A model generated the notes under the pieces. The model did no database searches. It worked only from the letters and a program-made list of their open reading frames with translations, and was not told the DNA's origin. Positions 52,527 through 61,290 of a DNA stretch of 64,000 nucleotides are shown here, piece after piece. How positions within the stretch are numbered: the stretch's first letter is position 1; each line of letters begins with the position of its first letter. The position numbers and the translations under genes are program-made. Origin of the DNA: Clostridium sp. OM02-18AC (GTDB lineage Bacteria > Bacillota > Clostridia > Lachnospirales > Lachnospiraceae); the NCBI RefSeq assembly GCF_003481825.1, contig NZ_QULW01000005.1, positions 62,001 to 126,000 on the forward strand, in the 5' to 3' direction.

Positions 52527-53948
52527 ATGATAAAAGATAATCAGACCAGACTGAACCGGCTGCATGTGCTTCTGGATGCACTGGTGATTGCAGCCGCCTA
52601 TGTGTTCAGCTGGTTTATTACATTGAAAAGCGGATTGTTCGGAGCAGATTTGGAGGCTGGTATCCTGCCGACCTGGTTTTATATGCGGGTCCTTGTGGTG
52701 ATCATACCAGTCTATCTGCTTTTGTATACAATCTTTCATTTGTTTACGCCGAAGCGGGTGCAGGGCAGACGTCAGGAGTTTGCGAACATCTGCAAGGCAA
52801 ATCTGATCGGACTGTTCCTGTTTGGAACAATCCTGTATGTAGGAAGAAAGAACCCTTATCTGCGGGAGTTCTCGGCAAGGCTTGTAGCAGGCTTCTTTCT
52901 GACCAACATTACCGCGGAAACGCTGGAACGGAATCTGATCCGCACTGTGCTGCGCTCCATGCGTGCAAAGGGCTACAATCAGAAACATATTATTCTGGTG
53001 GGTTACAGCCGGGCAGCGGAAGGTTATATTGACCGTGTGCTGGCAAACCCGGAGTGGGGATACCGCGTGCGCGGCATTCTCGATGAGCATAAGCAGTGGG
53101 GATATGATTACCGCGGGATCAAAGTCATCGGCACATTAAAGGATTTAAAGCCGATCCTGGACATGAACCGCCTGGATGAGATTGCCATTACCTTAAGCCT
53201 GAAGGAGTATGCCGGTCTGGAAAAGATCGTGGCAGTCTGCGAGAAATCCGGGGTTCACACGAAGTTCATTCCGGACTATAACAATGTGATCCCGACCAGG
53301 CCATATACGGAGGATTTACAGGGACTGCCGGTCATCAATATCCGCCATGTTCCGTTAAACGATCCGCTGAATGCAGCAATGAAGCGTGTGGTTGATATTT
53401 TTGGTGCGGTTGTTGCACTGATTTTGTTTTCCCCCATTATGCTGGTGACGGCCGTGCTGATCAAGCTGACTTCTCCGGGACCGCTGATCTATTGTCAGGA
53501 ACGGGTAGGACTTCACAACCGTCCATTTAAAATGTACAAGTTCCGTTCCATGGAAGTGCAGGCACCGGAAAAAGAAAAGAGCGAGTGGACGACCAAACGT
53601 GACCCGCGGGTAACACCGATCGGACGGATCATCCGAAAAACCAGTATTGATGAGATGCCGCAGCTTTTCAACGTCCTGTTTGGCAGCATGAGCCTGGTGG
53701 GACCGCGGCCGGAACGTCCCTATTTTGTGGAGCGGTTTAAGGAAGAAATCCCCCGCTACATGATCAAACACCAGGTGCGGCCGGGCATGACGGGCTGGGC
53801 CCAGGTGAATGGTTATCGGGGTGACACTTCGATCACCAAACGGATCGAGCATGATCTTTATTACATTGAAAACTGGACTTTGGGATTTGACTTTAAGATA
53901 TTGTTTCTGACATTTTTCAAAGGCTTTATTAATAAGAACGCCTATTGA
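52527..53948 (+). CDS. Undecaprenyl-phosphate sugar-1-phosphate transferase (WbaP/CpsE-like)
   Basis: 473-residue polyprenol-phosphate hexose-1-phosphate transferase that starts polysaccharide repeat synthesis. Four N-terminal transmembrane segments (VLLDALVIAAAYVFSWFITL onward) lead to a Rossmann-like CoA_binding_3 domain (HIILVGYSRAAEGYI, GILDEHKQWGY), a re-entrant helix (VVDIFGAVVALILFSPIMLV) and the conserved catalytic domain (CQERVGLHNRPFKMYKFRSM, KTSIDEMPQLFNVLFGSMS, VGPRPERP, RPGMTGWAQVNGYRG). I chose ATG at 52527, preceded by AGGGTGG; an ATG at 52494 in frame lacks such a site. It is the priming enzyme for the upstream glycosyltransferases. Confidence 0.92.
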   Translation: MIKDNQTRLNRLHVLLDALVIAAAYVFSWFITLKSGLFGADLEAGILPTWFYMRVLVVIIPVYLLLYTIFHLFTPKRVQGRRQEFANICKANLIGLFLFGTILYVGRKNPYLREFSARLVAGFFLTNITAETLERNLIRTVLRSMRAKGYNQKHIILVGYSRAAEGYIDRVLANPEWGYRVRGILDEHKQWGYDYRGIKVIGTLKDLKPILDMNRLDEIAITLSLKEYAGLEKIVAVCEKSGVHTKFIPDYNNVIPTRPYTEDLQGLPVINIRHVPLNDPLNAAMKRVVDIFGAVVALILFSPIMLVTAVLIKLTSPGPLIYCQERVGLHNRPFKMYKFRSMEVQAPEKEKSEWTTKRDPRVTPIGRIIRKTSIDEMPQLFNVLFGSMSLVGPRPERPYFVERFKEEIPRYMIKHQVRPGMTGWAQVNGYRGDTSITKRIEHDLYYIENWTLGFDFKILFLTFFKGFINKNAY

Positions 53949-53991
53949 CCCGGTTGCCGGAGCAGGCAGGAATTAAGATGAGGTACAAAAC

Positions 53992-56577
53992 ATGAGTCAC
54001 GATTATGACGATGAGTTAGAGCGCAGTACAGAAAGACGCAGCAGACGAAATCCCCATATGCGAGACAGTTCCGGAGCGTATGCGTCTTCTGATCGGGAAG
54101 GCGGTTACGCAAATGAACGGGAACGCTGGGAGAGACGCCAGAGACAGCGCCAGGAGGCTGCAGAGCGGGAACTGGATGTTATGGGAGATTCCCGGATCTA
54201 TGCGTTTCCCAAGCAGCCGAAACGCCAATATGAACCGGAAGCTTCCGGAAGCACCAAAGAACCGGATATGCTTGACGAACTGGAGATGGGCCGTGTGCGT
54301 GCCTCATCCCGCCGCAGAAACAGCGCAGATTACGAGACCGGTGCATCGGATGAAAGCACGCGCAGCAGTGCCGTGCGGGAGACAGCCGGAAGCCGTGCCG
54401 TGCGCGAGACAGCAGCTGCAAAGGCAGGAGCTGGAAACAGCCACCGTGCAGGAACAGCCGGGGAAGAGTGGAGCGGCAGAGCAGACAGCGAAGCCGCTGG
54501 AAGTCAGCGCCAGGATGCCGGTGTGGAGGAAAACTGGCAGAATGCCAGAGAAGGTGAGTCTGGAAGAAGCCGCCGCAGAAACGCAGCCTCAGCAGGAAAC
54601 GGACAGAATACCCGGGGCACTGGGCAGGGAAGAAGCCAGCGCGGTATGAGAGATGCCGAAACCGGAGAAAACCGTTGGGATACAAGAACGACAGAAACTT
54701 CCGGAGGCGGGCGCCGCAGCGGACGTTCTGAGTTTGGCCGCAGTGAAGCAAAGAAAAAACGCCGCCGCCGTATCATTGCCATGATCGTGGCAGAGTGCAT
54801 TGCACTGGTGGCAATTTTCAGTTATGCCTTTATGGCACGTATGATGTCCAAGATCCAGCGCTCGGAGGATTTCCAGATCAGTGAGATCAAGACCAATGAC
54901 ATCGCAGTAGATGCAGAAGAAAACATGAAGGGTTACTGGACCATTGCCATCTTTGGCGTCGATGCGCGTGACAACGCGATCGAGAAGTCTACAAACTCGG
55001 ATGTTATCATTCTTTGCAACATCAACCGCGATACCGGTGAGATCAAACTGGTGTCGGTATACCGTGATTCTTACTTAAATATCAATGATAAGGGATCTTA
55101 TGCCAAGGTAAACCAGGCATATTTTATGGGCGGTCCGAAGCAGGCAGTAGAGGCTTTAAACCGCAACCTTGACCTTCAGATCCAGGATTACATGACCTTT
55201 AACTGGAAAGCTGTAGCAAATGCGATCGACGTGCTTGGCGGTGTGGATATCGAGCTGAGTAAGGCAGAGTTCTTCTATATCAACTCCTTCATCACGGAGA
55301 CCGTAAAAGCAACTGGAATCGGTTCCCACCAGCTGACCCATGCAGGCATGAATCATTTAGATGGTGTCCAGGCAGTAGCATATGGACGTTTGCGCCTGAT
55401 GGATACGGACTATGCGCGTACCGAGCGTCAGCGTAAGATCATTGCACAGGCATTTGAAAAATCAAAGAAAGCAGATTTCCAGACGCTTTATACCCTGATC
55501 GGAACGGTATTTCCGCAGGTATCGACCAGCATCGGCGTTGACGATCTGGTCAGCAATGCGAGAAACATCAGCAAGTTCCATCTGGGTGAGACAACCGGAT
55601 TCCCGCAGGCCCGCGGCGATGCCAATATGGGCAAGAAGGGCGCGGTTGTTGTTCCGGCAACACTGGAGAGCAATGTCATTGAACTGCATAAGTTCCTGTT
55701 TGGTGACGAAGCATACACGCCTTCCGATACGGTAAAGAAGATCAGCGCGAAGATTTCTTCCGATACCGGCATCTACAAGGAAGGGCAGTTTGTAGGAAAT
55801 GTAGGAACGGGCGGCGGAGTCGTACAGCCGCAGAAAACGACGGCGGCAGCCACCAAATCCTCTGATAAATCGGAAAGCAAAGAGGAAGAAGGCTATCAGA
55901 CCGTATACGAGTATGACAAGAATGGCAAAAAAGTCAGCAAGAAGGTCAAGATGGAGACCGATGCAGACGGCAAATATGTAAAATATGAGACTGACGCGGA
56001 CGGATTCCTGGTAAAAGACGAGACCATCTCCAGCAGCCATGCCTCCAAAGCAGAGACGGACGAGAATGGAGAACTGAAGGAATCGGAAAGCGGCAACAGT
56101 CATAAGAACAATGAGTCTTCAACCGGTGAGTCCGGAATTGCAGATTCTAAGGTAACAGACCGTCCGGGAACGTCATCCGAATCGACATCTGCCTCTCATC
56201 CGGGAAGCACTGCGGAGAGCAGTTCTGCCAGTCACCCGGGAAGCGGCACGACGCCGACAAGCGCATCGTCCCACCCGGGAAGCAGTACAACCCCAACCAG
56301 TGCAGCGTCCCATCCGGGAAGCAGTACGACGCCAACCAGTGCGGCATCCCATCCGGGCAGCAATACGGAGACTACCACATCGGGTGGTGGCAGTACGGTT
56401 CCGACGGCAGCATCCCACCCGGGAAGCAGCACGACGCCGACAAGCGCAGCAAGTCATCCGGGAAATACATCCACAACCCCGACTGGTTCCGGCAACCCGT
56501 CCTCTGCGGGACCATCCGGAAGCGGCAACTCATCATCTTCCGCGGTTTCCGGAATGGTGGCAGGACCGGGGCAGTAA
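53992..56577 (+). CDS. LytR-CpsA-Psr (LCP) family glycopolymer ligase with long low-complexity arms
   Basis: 861-residue LCP protein. The first 250 residues or so are cytosolic, charged and low-complexity (R/E/S/A/G). A transmembrane helix follows (IIAMIVAECIALVAIFSYAF, about 262-282) and then the LCP domain (about 315-560: IAIFGVDARDNAIEKSTNSD, VSVYRDSYLNI, then AYGRLRLMDTDYARTERQRK with the key Arg/Asp residues). LCP enzymes transfer lipid-linked glycopolymers to the cell wall. The C-terminal 250 residues are a Ser/Thr/Pro/His-rich tail with seven SHPGS/SHPGN repeats and no anchor motif. Start ATG follows GATGAGGTAC. It immediately follows the priming transferase, so it likely attaches this locus's polymer. 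Confidence 0.9.
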   Translation: MSHDYDDELERSTERRSRRNPHMRDSSGAYASSDREGGYANERERWERRQRQRQEAAERELDVMGDSRIYAFPKQPKRQYEPEASGSTKEPDMLDELEMGRVRASSRRRNSADYETGASDESTRSSAVRETAGSRAVRETAAAKAGAGNSHRAGTAGEEWSGRADSEAAGSQRQDAGVEENWQNAREGESGRSRRRNAASAGNGQNTRGTGQGRSQRGMRDAETGENRWDTRTTETSGGGRRSGRSEFGRSEAKKKRRRRIIAMIVAECIALVAIFSYAFMARMMSKIQRSEDFQISEIKTNDIAVDAEENMKGYWTIAIFGVDARDNAIEKSTNSDVIILCNINRDTGEIKLVSVYRDSYLNINDKGSYAKVNQAYFMGGPKQAVEALNRNLDLQIQDYMTFNWKAVANAIDVLGGVDIELSKAEFFYINSFITETVKATGIGSHQLTHAGMNHLDGVQAVAYGRLRLMDTDYARTERQRKIIAQAFEKSKKADFQTLYTLIGTVFPQVSTSIGVDDLVSNARNISKFHLGETTGFPQARGDANMGKKGAVVVPATLESNVIELHKFLFGDEAYTPSDTVKKISAKISSDTGIYKEGQFVGNVGTGGGVVQPQKTTAAATKSSDKSESKEEEGYQTVYEYDKNGKKVSKKVKMETDADGKYVKYETDADGFLVKDETISSSHASKAETDENGELKESESGNSHKNNESSTGESGIADSKVTDRPGTSSESTSASHPGSTAESSSASHPGSGTTPTSASSHPGSSTTPTSAASHPGSSTTPTSAASHPGSNTETTTSGGGSTVPTAASHPGSSTTPTSAASHPGNTSTTPTGSGNPSSAGPSGSGNSSSSAVSGMVAGPGQ
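56189..56470 (+). repeat. Degenerate short tandem repeats encoding SHPGS motifs
   Basis: About seven units of 36-60 bases in the LCP gene encode SHPGS (once SHPGN) followed by a Ser/Thr/Ala-rich spacer such as STTPTSAA. The commonest spacing is 39 bases (13 residues). Confidence 0.75.
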
Positions 56578-56608
56578 ATTTTGAACAATTTAGCACAGTA
56601 AGTATCAA

Positions 56609-56664
56609 AGGGGCGAAAGTTCCCACAGCCGCCATGCATGGCGGCTGTGGGAACTTTCGCCCCT
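56609..56664. terminator. 56-base perfect palindrome after the LCP gene
   Basis: Arms of 28 bases pair without a mismatch, centred on GCCATGCATGGC at 56631-56642. It begins 31 bases after the LCP stop. There is no T-run on the plus side, so intrinsic termination is uncertain; it may block read-through by its strength alone or stabilise the mRNA 3' end. Confidence 0.6.
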
Positions 56665-56718
56665 CATTCGTTATCGTGCAATATTGTTTACCGTTCACAA
56701 TTAAATTGAAAATCGAAC

Positions 56719-56737
56719 ACAATTGTATCACAATTGT
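56719..56737. promoter_or_regulatory. Paired ACAATTGT sites upstream of htrA
   Basis: ACAATTGT, itself a palindrome, occurs at 56719-56726 and 56730-56737, an 11-base (one helical turn) period. This places two symmetric sites on one DNA face about 60 bases before the HtrA gene, suggestive of a regulator-binding site. I cannot assign the exact promoter. Confidence 0.4.
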
Positions 56738-56792
56738 CTGTTATAGTTCTTTACAGAGTTAAGAAAAGAAGTACAGAAAGGAGATCATCATT

Positions 56793-58634
56793 ATGTACGA
56801 AGAAGACAGAGATAACAGAAAAGATTATTCGGAAGCTGGTTATCAGAACCGCGACGATGAACATATGGAATACCGCAACAACACCGTGCAGGGCGCAGAG
56901 AGCCAGGAAGTAAGAGGCAGTCAGAACTCTGTACAGGAAAACAGGCAGGGAAGTAGTGCCAGTGCATGGCAGTCTGCAGCACAGGACAACAGCCAGAATG
57001 GCAGCGCAGGTGCATGGCAGTCCGCAGCACAGGGAAGCAGCCAGAGCAGCAGCACAGGTGCATGGCAGTCGGCCCCGCAGGGAAGCAGCCAGAGTGGCAG
57101 TGCAGGTGCATGGCAGTCGGCCCCGCAGGGAAGCAGCCAGAGTGGCAGTGCAGATGCATGGCAGTCGGCCCCGCAGGGAAGCAGCCAGAGTGGCAGTGCA
57201 GATGCATGGCAGTCTGCACCGCAGAGTAGCGGCCAGGCATCCGGACAGAACCAGGATTTTGCATGGGGCGCACAGCACGCAGCCCAGGAAAGCACACAGC
57301 AGGCAGACGCACAGGCACAGACCCATCATACAACCGGTGGCTGGGCACCGCGCAGACCGGAGTTTCATCATAATGCGCATCAGAAACCGGAACATGCAAA
57401 ACGCAGCGGTCATGGTATGGCGAAAAAAGTTGCAGCGGTTACGGCAGCAGCAGTTTTGTTTGGTACGGTAGCAGGTGGAACGATGTTTGCAGTCGATACC
57501 ATGGGCGAGTATCTGAAAGGACAGTATACTACCATCGGTCAGACGGAAACCCAGGCACAGGTGAAAGTTGCCGAGTCGGATTCTGGCGATGGAAGTACCA
57601 CCGCGGGAGCACCGGTTACCTCAGCAATTCAGACGGATGTTTCTTCCATCGTAGAGAAGGCAATGCCATCGGTTGTTGCCATCAACAATACCATGGTTAT
57701 GCAGCAGCAGACCTGGTTCGGACCGAGTCAGACTGTCGAGGTTCCGAGCAGTGGATCCGGCATCATTGTTGGTCAGAACGACGAGGAACTTTTAATCGTT
57801 ACCAACAACCATGTAGTTGAGGACTCCAAGGAGCTGACGGTTACCTTTATCGATAACCAGCAGGTCGCAGCAGCAATCAAAGGTACCGATTCCGAGACAG
57901 ACCTGGCAGTCATTGCCATTCCGTTAAAGGATATCCCATCTGATACCATGAGTCAGATCAAGGTTGCAACTCTTGGTGATTCCGATGCATTAAAGGTTGG
58001 TCAGGGTGTTGTTGCGATCGGCAATGCCCTTGGCTATGGTCAGTCGGTAACCGTTGGTTATGTCAGCGCCCTGAACCGTGAGGTTAAGGCAGAGGATCAG
58101 ACAACCCGCACCCTGCTTCAGACCGATGCAGCAATCAACCCTGGCAACAGCGGTGGCGCCCTGTTGAATATGAAGGGTGAGGTCATTGGTATCAACGCTG
58201 CAAAATATTCCTCTACGGAAGTAGAAGGCATGGGCTATGCAATTCCGATCTCCCAGGCACAGGATATCATCAATGAACTGATGAACAAGAAGACCCGTGT
58301 TGCAGTTGATGAGGCACAGCAGGGTTATCTGGGCATTCAGGGTCAGAACATCGATGAAACTGCGGCAAGTATGTATGGTATGCCGAGAGGTATCTATGTA
58401 TACAAGATTGTAGAAGACAGTGCCGCATCGAAATCAGATTTACATGAGAAAGATATCATTACCAAGTTTGATGGTCAGACTGTCCGCACGATGGCAGATC
58501 TGAAAGATATGCTGACCTATTATAAAGGCGGCGACACCGTAAACCTGACCGTACAGTCCCTGGAAAATGGACAGTACACCGAGCGTACCGTCCAGATTAC
58601 ACTGGGAACCAAGCCGACCGGTGAGACGAACTAA
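56793..58634 (+). CDS. htrA: HtrA/DegP-like membrane-anchored serine protease
   Basis: 613-residue envelope quality-control protease. The cytosolic N-terminus of about 210 residues is Gln/Ser/His-rich and holds tandem 16-residue repeats (AWQSAPQGSSQSGSAG). A single transmembrane helix follows (KVAAVTAAAVLFGTVAGGTM). The trypsin-like domain carries the full triad: His340 in TNNHVVED, Asp370 in ETDLAVIAI, Ser453 in NPGNSGGALLN. One PDZ domain (about 505-605, GYLGIQGQNID) ends the protein. The start ATG has AAAGGAG upstream. Tandem Q/S-rich repeats in the cytosolic arm are unusual for HtrA. It would degrade misfolded exported proteins, fitting the surface-polymer genes around it. Confidence 0.93.
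   Translation: MYEEDRDNRKDYSEAGYQNRDDEHMEYRNNTVQGAESQEVRGSQNSVQENRQGSSASAWQSAAQDNSQNGSAGAWQSAAQGSSQSSSTGAWQSAPQGSSQSGSAGAWQSAPQGSSQSGSADAWQSAPQGSSQSGSADAWQSAPQSSGQASGQNQDFAWGAQHAAQESTQQADAQAQTHHTTGGWAPRRPEFHHNAHQKPEHAKRSGHGMAKKVAAVTAAAVLFGTVAGGTMFAVDTMGEYLKGQYTTIGQTETQAQVKVAESDSGDGSTTAGAPVTSAIQTDVSSIVEKAMPSVVAINNTMVMQQQTWFGPSQTVEVPSSGSGIIVGQNDEELLIVTNNHVVEDSKELTVTFIDNQQVAAAIKGTDSETDLAVIAIPLKDIPSDTMSQIKVATLGDSDALKVGQGVVAIGNALGYGQSVTVGYVSALNREVKAEDQTTRTLLQTDAAINPGNSGGALLNMKGEVIGINAAKYSSTEVEGMGYAIPISQAQDIINELMNKKTRVAVDEAQQGYLGIQGQNIDETAASMYGMPRGIYVYKIVEDSAASKSDLHEKDIITKFDGQTVRTMADLKDMLTYYKGGDTVNLTVQSLENGQYTERTVQITLGTKPTGETN
56964..57239 (+). repeat. 48-bp tandem repeats in the htrA 5' region
   Basis: Units start at 56964, 57012, 57060, 57108, 57156 and 57204; the last is shortened and diverged. 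Units 3-5 are nearly identical and encode AWQSAPQGSSQS-G-SAG/D. The repeats keep the frame, so unit number can change without disrupting the gene. Confidence 0.9.
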
Positions 58635-58640
58635 ACATAT

Positions 58641-58692
58641 AAAGGGCGTAACCAGAGAAAGGTCCGAAGCTGACGGGCTGGCTACGCCCTTT
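58641..58692. terminator. Terminator between htrA and the convergent subtilase gene
   Basis: AAAGGGCGTA (58641-58650) pairs with TACGCCCTTT (58683-58692), with an inner CCAG/CTGG stem, followed by TCTTTTAT. Both flanking genes converge on it. Confidence 0.8.
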
Positions 58693-58703
58693 TCTTTTAT
58701 GGT

Positions 58704-60530
58704 TTATTCTCTTAGCAGCAGAAAGGAACGGTACAGATTCAGCGTTCCGTACCCCCACTGTCGGTTGGGGTACTGGAACGCTTCTTTTCTGTCTGCCCCA
58801 CGGATAAGAATAGATTTTACGGAGATGCTGGTGAGTGTTGCATCGTTGCCCTGGGTGAATCCCCAGGAAAAAAGACAGGCAACCGCTCCGGCGGTGAGAG
58901 CAGCCGCGACAGAAGAGCCGGTGCGCCGTGTGAGGGAAAGCTGACCGGGTGGCGAAGCCTGCCCGGAGTCAGAAACCGGACTTCTCCCAAGCTGGCTGGA
59001 ACGGGAAAACGACCCGGCCGGTACACGCTGCTCCGGAGGGGAACTTGCCTGGCGCTGCAGCGCCGGCCCCTGTACATCGACACCTGGGGCGGCCAGATCT
59101 GGCTTTATCTGACCAGTGGCAGTGAAACCGCGGCTGCTGTGAATGTAGAGACTGTTTGTGATGTGGTTATAGGTGCTGACAGTCAGAAGCAGCGGCGCAT
59201 TTCCAGGGTCTGTGATGGTGATGTCGGGATCAGGGCGGAGAAAACGGGTATCATCTGAGAGAAAACTCTGGAGGGGAAGCCAGATGTGAAACTGCCCGGT
59301 AAGGTAGAGGGTGGGGTAAACCCGGATATGCCAGATGCCTGGCATCGGATCCGTAAAACGGAGAAAGGCAAGAAAACGCCCGGAAACAGATTCTGTGATC
59401 TGATAGCTGACAAAGATCCGGGTGGCATCCAGTTGAAAAGAAAGGGTGGTTTCCTGTCCGACTGCAAGGGGAATCCGTTCGATCACTTCACCGGAAGGCG
59501 AGACAAAGCCGATGGTATAAAGTTCCGAGGCATCTGCCCACAGCTCCATGGAAAAACTGCGGCCGGGAGAAGCGATGCGGAGTTCGACGTCATCGTATTT
59601 CTGTTCCTGAGGCAGTTGGTTTGTGTAATGCCGCCCAAAGCCGGTTTCGTTTCCGGCACCTAGGACGCAGGCAAAGCCGCGGGTGCCGCTTAAAGCCTGC
59701 AGCTGTATGGACAGGGGAGAAACGCCGCTGTGGCTGCCCTGACTGGTGCCGGCTCCGAGACAGAGAACAAGCGGCATCTGGTATTGTCCGGCGATACCAA
59801 GGAGAAAAGCGACTCCTGCCATGATGTCGTTTTCCTGGTAAGCATCTGCCTCAGGGGAGACTGCAAAAAAATCCCTTAAATACTGCTTGGCAGGTTTCAG
59901 GCGTACAACGGCCAGTGTGGCATCTGGCGCGGCGCCGGAAAATGGAATGGTGTCGGTCTGGTTACCAGCGGCCACACCGGCGAGAAACGTCCCGTGTCCG
60001 TTTGTGTCCGTCGGGGGAATTACGGAGAGAGGATCTTCCGAAGCAAGTGCCCGGTTTAAATCTTCGCGGCTGTATACCGTACCGTAAAAAGGCTGAAAGC
60101 CGGCGACCGGTTCCGGGACGAAATCACGTTGTCTGGTCTGATCCCAGATGCTTAGGATACGGCTGGTCCCATCCGGGTTTTGAAACAGCGGATTGGTATA
60201 GTCGATTCCGGTGTCGATCAGTCCGATGAGAATTCCCTGACCGGTACTTGTCAGATTTGGCTGGGAAAAGACAGGAAGAATGCCGGCGCTTTCCAGGGCG
60301 GTGGTATCCTGAAGACCGTAGAGTTTTGGGATCGCGGAATAGGTCTGCTGTGTAAAACTTAATGGCAGAACATTTGCCAGTGGCACATGGACGATGGCAT
60401 ATTCCTGGCTGACCAGATTGACACACTGCGTCCCGGTCAGTTCATAGAGGGATTCTACGGCTCTGGGGGAATAGCGGACAATGAAATCTGCATAATCTTC
60501 AGAAGCAGGGGAAATATTGCATGGAATCAT
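58704..60530 (-). CDS. Csp-like S8 subtilase
   Basis: 608-residue subtilisin-family protease with an intact triad: Asp106 in GLIDTGIDYTNP, His179 in DTNGHGTFLAGV, Ser540 in GSSVAAALTAG. A long insert of about 230 residues (about 300-470, beta-rich: VELRIASPGRSFSMELWAD) lies before the Ser segment, like the jelly-roll insert of clostridial Csp proteases, and a prodomain of about 90 residues precedes the Asp motif. There is no signal peptide. Csp proteins act in spore germination by activating the cortex hydrolase SleC, but other clostridial paralogues have unknown roles; no sleC is visible. CGGAGCACC precedes the start. Confidence 0.82.
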   Translation of the reverse strand: MIPCNISPASEDYADFIVRYSPRAVESLYELTGTQCVNLVSQEYAIVHVPLANVLPLSFTQQTYSAIPKLYGLQDTTALESAGILPVFSQPNLTSTGQGILIGLIDTGIDYTNPLFQNPDGTSRILSIWDQTRQRDFVPEPVAGFQPFYGTVYSREDLNRALASEDPLSVIPPTDTNGHGTFLAGVAAGNQTDTIPFSGAAPDATLAVVRLKPAKQYLRDFFAVSPEADAYQENDIMAGVAFLLGIAGQYQMPLVLCLGAGTSQGSHSGVSPLSIQLQALSGTRGFACVLGAGNETGFGRHYTNQLPQEQKYDDVELRIASPGRSFSMELWADASELYTIGFVSPSGEVIERIPLAVGQETTLSFQLDATRIFVSYQITESVSGRFLAFLRFTDPMPGIWHIRVYPTLYLTGQFHIWLPLQSFLSDDTRFLRPDPDITITDPGNAPLLLTVSTYNHITNSLYIHSSRGFTATGQIKPDLAAPGVDVQGPALQRQASSPPEQRVPAGSFSRSSQLGRSPVSDSGQASPPGQLSLTRRTGSSVAAALTAGAVACLFSWGFTQGNDATLTSISVKSILIRGADRKEAFQYPNRQWGYGTLNLYRSFLLLRE

Positions 60531-60565
60531 AGGTGCTCCGCACGGTTTTTCATAGTATATGCTGT

Positions 60566-60594
60566 TTGACGCGGCGGTGATTCAATAGTACAAT
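60566..60594 (+). promoter_or_regulatory. Promoter of lspA
   Basis: -35 TTGACG (60566-60571), 17-base spacer, -10 TACAAT (60589-60594), in the 174-base divergent gap. On the opposite strand a TATACT (60554-60559) could serve the subtilase gene but lacks a good -35. Confidence 0.7.
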
Positions 60595-60704
60595 GGAGAT
60601 GATCGTGAAAATAGAAAACGTGATCTATGGAGCGATATCTGCAGACAGAATCAGTTATAAAGGAAGAGAATGGAAAATAAAAACATCAGGAGGAAGGAAA
60701 CATC

Positions 60705-61253
60705 ATGATCTATACCGGAATCATTGCAGCGCTTTCATCGCTGGACCTTGGGATCAAATGGCTGATTGAACGGGAAAAACCGGAGGATTTTCCAAAACCA
60801 CTGCGTCACACATGCGGAAAAATCCTTTTGTATCGAAATCATAACGCGGGATTTCCTTTTGGATTTTTGGAAAAGCATGGGGAAGTAGTACGGATGCTGC
60901 CGCTGGCAGTCATCTCCGGACTTTTCGGTTTTCTGACTGCGCTGCTTCCACAGAAAGGAAAACGGGTGCAAAAGATTGGCATTGCCATTATTCTGGGCGG
61001 CGCCATCAGCAATCTCTATGACCGTCTGGTACGGCGTTATGTTGTGGACTATTTCAGTATTCAGTGTGGAAAACTGAAAGAAGTGGTCTTCAATCTTGGA
61101 GATATCTTTGTATTTCTTGGCTCTGGCATTCTGTTCACTGCAGAAGTGATCAAAGAAATCCGCGGCGTCTTTCCGAAAGAAACGTCATTGTTGTCTGAAC
61201 AGCGCGCAAACAGCATCAAAAGTCTGGTTGACAGCGGTCAGGAAACCATGTAA
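60705..61253 (+). CDS. lspA: Signal peptidase II (lipoprotein signal peptidase)
   Basis: Membrane aspartyl protease that removes signal peptides from prolipoproteins; 182 residues with four hydrophobic segments. Catalytic Asp115 lies in DRLVRRYVVDYF and Asp133 in VFNLGDIFVF, the two conserved positions; RNHNAGFPFGFL corresponds to the usual N-x-GAAFG region. The N-terminal segment is slightly atypical, so a divergent LspA paralogue is possible. AGGAGGAAGG precedes the start. It lies 37 bases upstream of the CNNM gene. The lipoprotein solute-binding protein at 27771 would be a substrate of this enzyme class. Confidence 0.85.
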   Translation: MIYTGIIAALSSLDLGIKWLIEREKPEDFPKPLRHTCGKILLYRNHNAGFPFGFLEKHGEVVRMLPLAVISGLFGFLTALLPQKGKRVQKIGIAIILGGAISNLYDRLVRRYVVDYFSIQCGKLKEVVFNLGDIFVFLGSGILFTAEVIKEIRGVFPKETSLLSEQRANSIKSLVDSGQETM

Positions 61254-61290
61254 AATCGTATGAAAAAAATAAAGGAGCGAAAAAATTCTT

